NCBI GenBank assembly: GCA_001563325.1
Contig: LRSK01000201.1
Coordinates: 1-39,049 of the forward strand
Direction: 5' to 3'
DNA: 39,049 nucleotides
Source: Candidatus Thorarchaeota archaeon SMTZ1-83
GTDB taxonomy: Archaea; Asgardarchaeota; Thorarchaeia; Thorarchaeales; Thorarchaeaceae
In this document: positions 15,283-21,950 of the stretch, in pieces
Numbering within the stretch: the first letter of the stretch is position 1
Layout: each line of letters opens with the position of its first letter
The notes under the pieces: generated by a model
What the model saw: only the letters and a program-made list of their open reading frames with translations
What the model was told of the DNA's origin: nothing
Databases searched by the model: none
Translations under genes and position numbers: made by a program

Positions 15283-15537
15283 ATGTCTGCTGAACTACCG
15301 AGAAGCGCGCTCATAGTTCTCGATTTCCTTGCAACTAGAGGTCCGCATTCTCCCAAGAGTATTAGCACGAATGCCAAGCTCCCACTGAGAACAGTTTCTT
15401 TCGCCCTTAGGCAGTTGAGACGTCTTCATTTGTGTCGCCGGATACCCAACCTTCACGATATGAGGCAACCTCTCTATCTGGCCGACCCGGAGAAGGCTAA
15501 GATGCTCTTCAGAACCATCGGGGGAATACTGGCATAA
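15283..15537 (+). CDS. Small winged-helix DNA-binding protein
   Basis: 84 residues with a single MarR/ArsR-like helix-turn-helix: ALIVLDFLATRGPHSPKSIS, then LPLRTVSFALRQLRRLHLCR as the recognition helix, and a short wing (RRIPNLHDMRQPLYLAD). There is no effector domain. AGGTGG ahead of ATG 15283 gives a reasonable SD. It follows the three-cysteine protein gene and may regulate it or itself; target unknown. Confidence 0.75.
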   Translation: MSAELPRSALIVLDFLATRGPHSPKSISTNAKLPLRTVSFALRQLRRLHLCRRIPNLHDMRQPLYLADPEKAKMLFRTIGGILA

Positions 15538-15572
15538 TACACACCTGTTGGATGTCCTAGATGCTAGCGAGG

Positions 15573-15587
15573 GAACCTAGTAGGTTC
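15573..15587. terminator. Palindrome at convergent gene ends
   Basis: GAACCTA (15573-15579), one base, TAGGTTC (15581-15587) is a perfect seven-base inverted repeat. It overlaps the stop codon of the minus-strand rSAM gene and lies 36 bases after the plus-strand stop, so it could end transcription from both sides. Confidence 0.4.
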
Positions 15588-16980
15588 GAGACCGTTTGAG
15601 ATATCCTGCCAAGTTCCGAGCCATCATCTTGAAAATCTGGAAGTTCCCTGCTTTGAGGTGTTTCCAAAGAAATCCTGCTCTTGTATAGAATCTAAGATAG
15701 GCTCTATGCAGGAGTCTCTTGATGTCACGTTTCCCAAGACCTGGGAAATGCATCACAGGGTCTAGGACGGAGTATCTTGACCATTCTCCAGAAACCAACC
15801 ATCCGTTTCTTCTCGCTTCATCAAAGAGAGGAGTCCCCGGATAGGGCGTACACACAGTGAATTGAGCAAGGTCGGGATCAAGCCTACATGCCAAGTCGAT
15901 GGTTTCATCAATCTCTTGTCTTGTTTCGCTTGGAGTCCCAATTACAAAGGAAAGAATCACGCCCAGACCCTCTTTCTTCAGAATCCCAACTGATTTCACA
16001 ATATCATCGACTAGAATTCCCTTCTTCATTATGTTGAGAATCCGCTGACTGCCTGATTCTGCGCCGATGTATACTGTGTGACAGCCAGCAGCCCTGAGCC
16101 ATCTTGCCATATCTGGATATCTTGACATTATGTCAGCTCGTGTTGAGCAAGTCCAACCGAAACGTGTGCCTTTGGCGTTTAATAGCTTACAGAATTCTCT
16201 CACTCTCTCTTTGTCAAATGTGAAGAGGTCGTCCAAGAACTCAATCTCTCTTACGCCATACTCATGTTCGAGCATCTCGATTTCTTCAACCACATTAGCA
16301 GGGCTTCTGCCGCGCCACCTCTTGCCGACAATGCGCGACGAAGAACAGAACACGCACTTGTAGGGACATCCTCTACTCGTGATCATTGTGGCCCAAGGAA
16401 AGCTGCCTGCGAAGTATTGCTTGAGGCCAAGGAGGTCATACGCCGGGAAGGGAAGACTGTCGAGGTCCTTAATATGTGGCATGTCAGGGTTTCTAACTAT
16501 CTGTGAGTTTCTGCGATAGGTGATTCCCCTCACGTCAGAAAGACCTTGCTTTGTTTCGATTGCTCTGAGCAGCGCCTCCATGATGGTCTCTCCTTCCCCT
16601 CGAACAACGATGTCAATTTCTGGGCATTCGGCAAGAGCATTTGTGTCCTCGAAGGTTACATGGGCTCCCCCCACAACAACATATGTGCCGGAATCGAATC
16701 TTTTCATTAGACGAGCCGCATGATATGTATCATAGATTGACGGTGTGGCAGTGCCACTTATGCCAACCACGTTAGGAGAGAATGATTCAAGGACGCGGTA
16801 GAAATCCTCGTCAGTTGAACGTGCAAGTAGAGCGTCATATATCATCACTTCGTGATCGCCAAAAGTGCGGATGTAGCTGGCGATATATCCTAGTCCCAGT
16901 GGGGGTGGGTGGACGCCTAATGAGTCCTTTATGTCACACTTCGAGTGGGGAACTGTGAGAAGGACTCTCACATGATTCAT
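15577..16980 (-). CDS. B12-binding-domain radical SAM protein
   Basis: About 467 residues. The N-terminal half is a cobalamin-binding Rossmann domain (RVLLTVPHSK, HPPPLGLGYIASYIR, VVGISGTATPSIYDTYHAAR, VVVGGAHVTF, VVRGEGE), then a radical SAM barrel with the cluster motif SRGCPYKCVFC (C205, C209, C212). The DxHxxG base-off histidine motif is not evident; the equivalent loop reads DALLARSTDE. Such enzymes methylate or rearrange unactivated carbons; homologues make hopanoid or tetraether-lipid modifications and natural products. ATG 16980 overlaps the upstream TGA (ATGA), which excludes the longer frame to 17088. Third gene of the TetR operon. Confidence 0.88.
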   Translation of the reverse strand: MNHVRVLLTVPHSKCDIKDSLGVHPPPLGLGYIASYIRTFGDHEVMIYDALLARSTDEDFYRVLESFSPNVVGISGTATPSIYDTYHAARLMKRFDSGTYVVVGGAHVTFEDTNALAECPEIDIVVRGEGETIMEALLRAIETKQGLSDVRGITYRRNSQIVRNPDMPHIKDLDSLPFPAYDLLGLKQYFAGSFPWATMITSRGCPYKCVFCSSSRIVGKRWRGRSPANVVEEIEMLEHEYGVREIEFLDDLFTFDKERVREFCKLLNAKGTRFGWTCSTRADIMSRYPDMARWLRAAGCHTVYIGAESGSQRILNIMKKGILVDDIVKSVGILKKEGLGVILSFVIGTPSETRQEIDETIDLACRLDPDLAQFTVCTPYPGTPLFDEARRNGWLVSGEWSRYSVLDPVMHFPGLGKRDIKRLLHRAYLRFYTRAGFLWKHLKAGNFQIFKMMARNLAGYLKRSRTY

Positions 16981-18530
16981 CCCCCTTGTGATGCCTTGGG
17001 AGTCGCTTTCAGGATTGCCGTTCTGAATCTCTCCTGTACCTTCTCTTTTGCCTTGATGGCCTTCCAGAATGCCAAGTTCCTTATGCAACCAGGGTCGGGC
17101 GCATGATAATCATCGAAGTACTGTATTGCACGTGCTCGACACCCTCCACAGACATATCGGCTTTCGCATGTGCCGCAGGCGCCTTTCAGCAGGTCTTTGT
17201 TCCTAAGGTCATTCAGGACTCTGTTCTCAGTCCAGAGTTTCTCCAAGTCATCTCTGAGAATGTTGCCTACTCTGACCTTGGGGATGTGCGGAAAGAATAC
17301 GCACGGATAGATGTCCCCGTTCGGTTCTACTGTCACGTAGAAACGGCCTGCACCACAACCTCCGATAAACGTGGATAGTTCACCCATCTGAGCAGGTAGC
17401 CGGACATTGAAGAAGTGAGTGGGATACAGCCCTTCCGAGGAGTGGCAGGAGGAAGCACACGTTTCTTCGGCAGCCATTCGTGCCACACGGCCCAACTGTG
17501 GGGCTGTTGTCAATACGTCCACGTCTTCTGAGCTGCTCTTCGAGAGAATCATGTCTAGGATGTCATGCAGCATCTTCTCTCTCTCGCTCGGTGTCAAATC
17601 TGACTCCAGGATCTCTGTCCCGCGTCCAACCGGCACAAAGTTGTAGACCATGAACCATCTGACTCCAAGACTCCTACAAAGCTGAACAGTGTCAAAGAGC
17701 TCTGCGAGATTGTGACGAGTAACAGTCATGGCCACTTCCACGAATAGACCTTCATCCACGCAGTTTCTGATTCCTTTGATAGTCTTCCTGAAGGCTCCGG
17801 GGACGCCTCTGAAACTATCATGTGTTGCTTCTGAGGCGCCGTCCAGGCTTATCTGGACAAACTTGAGGCCTGCCTCTTTGAACTCCCTGGCTCTTTCAAC
17901 CTTTGAGAGAGTCGTGCCATTAGTTGCCATTGCGACGTAGATGTCGTTGTCCGTCGCGTGTCTTATCAGAGTACGAATATCGGGTCTGAGACTTGGTTCT
18001 CCTCCTGAGAAGGCCAAGAAAACAATACCAGTATCAGCCAGCGTGTTGATACAACGGAGCGCGTCATTTGTAGTCATCTCATCCGAGGCCCTTTCGCCTG
18101 CGATTTCATAGCAATGCCTACACCTCAGGTTGCACGCCTTTGTTACATTCCAAACGACTTGGAACGGTGCGCCTGGTACAAAAGGAGTTCTAGCTCCGAA
18201 CCTAGCCAGCCCAGAAATGACGCTGGATAGTGACCTTCTGAATATCGAGTCGGAGAGACCCTTGACTACAAACTCAGAATCCGCTCCAAAGGCTGAGGAA
18301 CCACTCGAGATGATTCGTCGGATAATTGAGGTGGCCAGCCTGCAAGACCGACATGCATGCTGCCTGATTCCAGCAATCAGCTCAAGAGCCACATTCAACC
18401 TTGTGTTTCCACATGATTGACATCTCTTAACAAAGCCTCTCAGGATGCTCCTTGAAATCCTGTTCTGAGTGAGTGCCTTCAGTAACTCAATCTTCGGGTC
18501 ATGTGTTTCCTGACTTCTTATCAACGACAC
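16977..18530 (-). CDS. Radical SAM/SPASM-domain protein with N-terminal cysteine pairs
   Basis: 517 residues from GTG 18530. An N-terminal metal-site-like module has two Cys-x2-Cys pairs (C37/C40 and C60/C63). The radical SAM motif is ACNLRCRHC (C133, C137, C140), with GGEPSLRPD and QISLDGAS following as in MoaA-like enzymes. A C-terminal SPASM region has many cysteines (CGAGRFYVTVEPNGDIYPCV, then GACGTCESRYVCGGCRA), implying extra 4Fe-4S clusters. SPASM enzymes modify peptides, cofactors or lipids; the substrate here is unknown. It starts six bases after the tetR stop and overlaps the B12-rSAM gene. Confidence 0.9.
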   Translation of the reverse strand: MSLIRSQETHDPKIELLKALTQNRISRSILRGFVKRCQSCGNTRLNVALELIAGIRQHACRSCRLATSIIRRIISSGSSAFGADSEFVVKGLSDSIFRRSLSSVISGLARFGARTPFVPGAPFQVVWNVTKACNLRCRHCYEIAGERASDEMTTNDALRCINTLADTGIVFLAFSGGEPSLRPDIRTLIRHATDNDIYVAMATNGTTLSKVERAREFKEAGLKFVQISLDGASEATHDSFRGVPGAFRKTIKGIRNCVDEGLFVEVAMTVTRHNLAELFDTVQLCRSLGVRWFMVYNFVPVGRGTEILESDLTPSEREKMLHDILDMILSKSSSEDVDVLTTAPQLGRVARMAAEETCASSCHSSEGLYPTHFFNVRLPAQMGELSTFIGGCGAGRFYVTVEPNGDIYPCVFFPHIPKVRVGNILRDDLEKLWTENRVLNDLRNKDLLKGACGTCESRYVCGGCRARAIQYFDDYHAPDPGCIRNLAFWKAIKAKEKVQERFRTAILKATPKASQGG

Positions 18531-18536
18531 CTACTA

Positions 18537-19163
18537 TCATTGCCTTCCGACTTTGGGGGCACTGCCTCGTTGTTTGGACTCCTCGGACTCAAGAATGCCC
18601 CCAGTGAAGACGTCAAGGAAATTCTCGAATGACTTCTCGTGGTCCTCAATGAATTCATCACCAAGAAGCAATCGCGCAACCTGACTGTACGAAACATAAC
18701 TCATGAAAACCAGTGCCGCAATCTTTGGGTCTATCTTTCTTATACTTCCCCTCTCAATCTGCTCCTGAAAATACTCGGTCAGATGCGTCAGCACCTTTTG
18801 AGGGACTGAAGATAGAGCGTCTGCCACCGAGGGCATTCTTAGCCCCTCAGTGAACTGCAGAATCATGAGATCGCTCTCGTTTCTTGTGAACTGAATGAGG
18901 TTCTCGCCCAATGTTCGAATCGACGTCTTGACATAGGTGTCCTTGTCTTTGTCAAACACAGAATCGAATGACGCGTGTGCATTCACTTCCACTTCGGTTA
19001 ACGCCGCCTCAATTAGCCTGGCTTTCGATTTGTATTTCCGGAACAGAGTCACCTCATTAACTCCAGCGTTCCTCGCAATTCTCCTTGTTGTTGTGGCTTT
19101 GTAGCCATGCTTTACAAGGAGGTTCTTGGCCGCCTCAAGGACTCTTTCCTCGACAGGTTTCAT
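18537..19163 (-). CDS. TetR/AcrR-family transcriptional repressor
   Basis: 208 residues from ATG 19163 (MKPVEERVLEAAKNLLVKHG). The N-terminal helix-turn-helix is textbook TetR: YKATTTRRIARNAGVNEVTL then FRKYKSKARLIEA. The C-terminal helical domain (LMILQFTEGLRMPSVADAL and onward) should bind a small ligand. Other in-frame starts are ATG 19190 and a long extension to 19307. The extension is unlikely because the 26-bp operator palindrome sits at 19166-19191, just upstream of 19163. It heads an operon with two radical SAM genes and probably represses itself and them. Confidence 0.9.
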   Translation of the reverse strand: MKPVEERVLEAAKNLLVKHGYKATTTRRIARNAGVNEVTLFRKYKSKARLIEAALTEVEVNAHASFDSVFDKDKDTYVKTSIRTLGENLIQFTRNESDLMILQFTEGLRMPSVADALSSVPQKVLTHLTEYFQEQIERGSIRKIDPKIAALVFMSYVSYSQVARLLLGDEFIEDHEKSFENFLDVFTGGILESEESKQRGSAPKVGRQ

Positions 19164-19165
19164 GC

Positions 19166-19191
19166 TATGCAAGTAAGTGCTTGCTTGCATA
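19166..19191. promoter_or_regulatory. TetR operator (26-bp near-perfect palindrome)
   Basis: TATGCAAGTAAG (19166-19177), TG, CTTGCTTGCATA (19180-19191): 11 of 12 positions pair. On the minus strand a TATA-like CTTATTAT (about 19190-19197) overlaps its far edge and the tetR ATG is two bases past the near edge. Occupation would block transcription initiation, the expected mode for autorepression. Confidence 0.75.
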
Positions 19192-19393
19192 ATAAGGATA
19201 TCCCTTGACGCACACGACTCATTGTGTGCTCTCCCAGCTTTCCAATCTTTAAGTAGATAGAGTCCGACATAAGACAGTCGTTCAAAGCAAGCCACCTTTG
19301 CTGGCAATCAGAAAAGGATATAGTCTGTTCCTCCAGAACTCGTGCCACTTCGACTATAGTGTAATACATTGGGATGCTAGTTTCATCTCCGGG

Positions 19394-20311
19394 GTGCTAT
19401 TCTTGGATTTGATAGACAAGGGAATCCTCTCTGATTTGACCAGGAACTGCAGAGCAACCTACCAAGAAATGGCTGGGAAGTACGGTATCTCTGCCAACGC
19501 CATAAGGAAACGGATCCAAAAGCTTGAGGATTCTGGTGTCATATGCGAGTACGGAATTGCACTATCTCCAGCCATGTTTGACGCTGACTATGCGTTTGGA
19601 GTTCTCTATACAGACGGTTCACACGATGAGCAGGAGTTTGTAGAACGGATTGGTCGGAACCGATTTGTCAGCGCTGCATCTTCGTACACGGGAGGCATCT
19701 ATCTTCTCATCGCCGAGTTCAGAAGCATGGATGAACTACACCAAGTTTCAAGCTTCCTGAGGAGCCTTGAGGGCGTGGACCAAGTAGAATTACATACCCT
19801 TGTGATTGACAAAGGTAACCAAGTGAAGCTGGGTCAACTAGCGCTTCGTGTCCTGAACCAATTGAATTCTGACCCCAAGATGCCGATTGTGGAAGTCGCA
19901 GAGAAGACTGGCTTGACTGCCAGAAGGGTTCGCAGAATCATCAATGAGTTGATAGAAGGTAAAGGAGTCCGTTTGAGAGCACTGCTAGAGCTGGGTGTGG
20001 CAGACAGCATTCCCTTCATAGCACGGATTGTTTGGAATGAGTCCAAGACAACCCATGACGAGTTCCTGAGTTGGCTGAATCAGTCCTTTCAACTGCCGCT
20101 GTGGGAGGTGTTTATCTCTGCGTCTGAGTCCACGTTCTTTTGTCTCTTCACAGCTGGGAACCTCACAGAAACCGAAGATATCACAAGGAGTATTCGGAGC
20201 CATGAACACGTCAAGAGTATTAGGGTCTATGTCAGCATATACCACAAGTACTTCCAGGCTCTGGGACAATCCAGACTACTTGAGATGATAGGAAACGCAC
20301 GTACCTACTAG
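19394..20311 (+). CDS. Double-module Lrp/AsnC-like regulator, copy 1
   Basis: About 305 residues from GTG 19394. It has two HTH units. The first (LDLIDKGILSDLTRNCRATY, EMAGKYGISANAIRKRIQKL) is a clear Lrp-type HTH followed by a RAM-like alpha/beta domain. The second (LALRVLNQLNSDPKMPIVEV, AEKTGLTARRVRRIINELIE) is followed by a second such domain. The start is confirmed by the tandem paralogue, which begins at the equivalent residue. A TATA-like ACTATAGTG (about 19352-19360) lies upstream. It is divergent from the tetR operon. Lrp proteins respond to amino acids; the ligand here is unknown. Confidence 0.82.
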   Translation: MLFLDLIDKGILSDLTRNCRATYQEMAGKYGISANAIRKRIQKLEDSGVICEYGIALSPAMFDADYAFGVLYTDGSHDEQEFVERIGRNRFVSAASSYTGGIYLLIAEFRSMDELHQVSSFLRSLEGVDQVELHTLVIDKGNQVKLGQLALRVLNQLNSDPKMPIVEVAEKTGLTARRVRRIINELIEGKGVRLRALLELGVADSIPFIARIVWNESKTTHDEFLSWLNQSFQLPLWEVFISASESTFFCLFTAGNLTETEDITRSIRSHEHVKSIRVYVSIYHKYFQALGQSRLLEMIGNARTY

Positions 20312-20409
20312 AGAATCACGGGAATAGCAGCGGACGATATAGCGAAAAGGATTTACAATCACGTGTCGTCGTGGTACCACAGACAGCTCTTCTTTAGCTA
20401 GCTTCCCCG

Positions 20410-21330
20410 GTGGTCGCATTGGATTTCATCGACAAGGGTATTCTTCTTGACTTGGGCGACAACTGTAGAGTCCCTTTCGAAAGGCTAGCTCGCAAATATG
20501 GAGTGTCTGCAACTGCAATAAAGAAGAGGGTCGCCAATCTTATCGATGCAGGAGTGATTGAGGGGTTCTACATAGAACTCAAGCTTGCCATGATTGATGC
20601 AGATCTGATTCTAGCAATAGTCCAGACTGACGGTACCATAATGGATGAGAACTTCACACAATCCATTGCTGACATCCGGGATGTCTACGCCATACTTCCA
20701 CTTGCCACTGGCGACTATGTTCTACTGGCCCAATCTGTGGGTCCAGAAGGACTGTCGGAGCTGGGATCTTCCATCCGAGTGATAGAGGGGGTACAGAATG
20801 TCGAGCTTCACCCTGTGCTAACCGCAAAGGGCAGAAAGATCGAACTCTCGAATCTCGATTTGCGGGTGCTGGCCTGCCTTGTAGAGGATGCCAAGATGTC
20901 CACTCCTAAGATTGCTTCGCGCACAGGATTGACCGCAAGGAGGGTTCGAAAGATACTCCAAGAACTTCAAGAAGGAGAGGCAATTGACTTCAAGATCATT
21001 CGGAACCTAAACGTAGGGGCAAACTTGGCTTTCCTTGCTAGAATAACGTGGAACCCAGTCGATACAGACAGAGAGGCACTTGATCTATTTCTGAAAGAGA
21101 GATACCAGTTCGAGTATTGGTTCTCTCTTCCTTCAGCGGTTTCTCCCCTAGCAATGAGTCTCTTTGTAGTTGAACACATAAGGGATGTAGAAAGAATCCT
21201 GCGAGAACTGAAGAAGGTTCCCGGCGTGAAGCAGGTGATGACCCACCTCTTCTTCCCAGGTAAGCTCTTCCCCGCACCTACGCGTAGGAGTCTGGAAGAT
21301 TTGGTGGCCGGCATTGAGCTTCAGCCCTAG
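20410..21330 (+). CDS. Double-module Lrp/AsnC-like regulator, copy 2
   Basis: 306 residues from GTG 20410, end-to-end homologous to the protein at 19394-20311. Both begin with the same block (LDFIDKGILLDLGDNCRVPF here) and share the second HTH, TGLTARRVRKILQELQEG. A RAM-like fold follows each HTH (about 53-140 and 200-290). The genes are separated by 98 bases with a TATA-like GGATTTACAATC (about 20348-20359), so each probably has its own promoter. The arrangement is a tandem duplication that has diverged considerably. Histidine-degradation genes follow about 0.6 kb downstream, which makes amino-acid sensing attractive but unproven. Confidence 0.82.
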   Translation: MVALDFIDKGILLDLGDNCRVPFERLARKYGVSATAIKKRVANLIDAGVIEGFYIELKLAMIDADLILAIVQTDGTIMDENFTQSIADIRDVYAILPLATGDYVLLAQSVGPEGLSELGSSIRVIEGVQNVELHPVLTAKGRKIELSNLDLRVLACLVEDAKMSTPKIASRTGLTARRVRKILQELQEGEAIDFKIIRNLNVGANLAFLARITWNPVDTDREALDLFLKERYQFEYWFSLPSAVSPLAMSLFVVEHIRDVERILRELKKVPGVKQVMTHLFFPGKLFPAPTRRSLEDLVAGIELQP

Positions 21331-21467
21331 TCAAATCGAATCCCCAAGTAGCGAGCCACTTCTAAACCCCAAGGTGCGTCTTCTGCACTTCTTCTGGCTA
21401 CAGACGGTTTCCTTCAGTACCTCTAGGTTTCCGTGAATAGATAGGCCCAGAAAGACCAATCTCAAGT

Positions 21468-21872
21468 ATGAACGCATTGACCGGATTGAACCTAGTAGAG
21501 AAGTACAACGAAATGTCTAGGAACGACTTGGTCTCATCAGTACTCAATCCGGAAGGAGAGCTGATTCTAACACTATGCAAGACAAGCTGGGTACGAGTTC
21601 TCGTCATCCGCAAGTCTTCTGCTCCCGACTCAATCGAGGTTGAGCTCTCTCTTCCTGACTGTGATGCATTCGGTATGAGGCCTTATCCTAGAGAATACGT
21701 GGACACGCTCCTGTGGGGTGTGAAGAAGCATCTGGATTATCTTGAGAGGCTTCTAAGTAAGGGATTCAGACTTGACCTAGTTGGGAATGACTGTCTTTGG
21801 ACCGCATCTTACGAGTTAGATGAGAGTCCGAAGGTCGAGTTCTTCGAGCTTCTTGTTCCCCCCTCATGTTAG
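21468..21872 (+). CDS. Unrecognised three-cysteine family protein, copy 2
   Basis: 134 residues, homologous to the 14767-15264 product. The same blocks are LTLCKTSWVRVLVIRKSSAP, an acidic strand to LSLP, HLDYLERLLSKGFRLDLVGN and DCLWTA. The chain ends exactly on the third conserved cysteine (PPSC). Conserved cysteines are C37, C109 and C134. No known domain recognised. It lies between the tandem Lrp-like genes and hutU, whereas copy 1 lies beside a winged-helix gene; both copies are close to transcription regulators. ATG 21468 has no SD. Confidence 0.65.
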   Translation: MNALTGLNLVEKYNEMSRNDLVSSVLNPEGELILTLCKTSWVRVLVIRKSSAPDSIEVELSLPDCDAFGMRPYPREYVDTLLWGVKKHLDYLERLLSKGFRLDLVGNDCLWTASYELDESPKVEFFELLVPPSC

Positions 21873-21917
21873 ACGTCTTACCCCTCTTCAATGGCGACTT
21901 CTTTATGAAGGAAAGTC

Positions 21918-21949
21918 CCACTGAGAATCACGCCCAGTGGATGTGATTC
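21918..21949 (+). promoter_or_regulatory. Two overlapping inverted repeats before hutU
   Basis: CCACTG (21918-21923) pairs with CAGTGG (21935-21940). GAATCAC (21925-21931) pairs with GTGATTC (21943-21949). The loops interlock, so in RNA only one hairpin (or a pseudoknot) can form. Both cover the SD-like GGATGTGA, and the second ends one base before GTG 21951. A TATA-like TTTATGAA (21902-21909) would place transcription start near 21930, so a DNA operator is equally possible. Confidence 0.5.
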
Positions 21950-21950
21950 C

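Noticed and set aside
19164..19307. Long N-terminal extension of the TetR protein
   Set aside because: The operator palindrome and a TATA-like element lie inside it, and TetR proteins start a few residues before the HTH.
19394..21330. Idea that the double Lrp-like proteins are fused siroheme decarboxylases (AhbA/AhbB)
   Set aside because: The first half has a canonical Lrp HTH and RAM pattern, lacks AhbA/B-type motifs I would expect, and no other heme-pathway gene is present.
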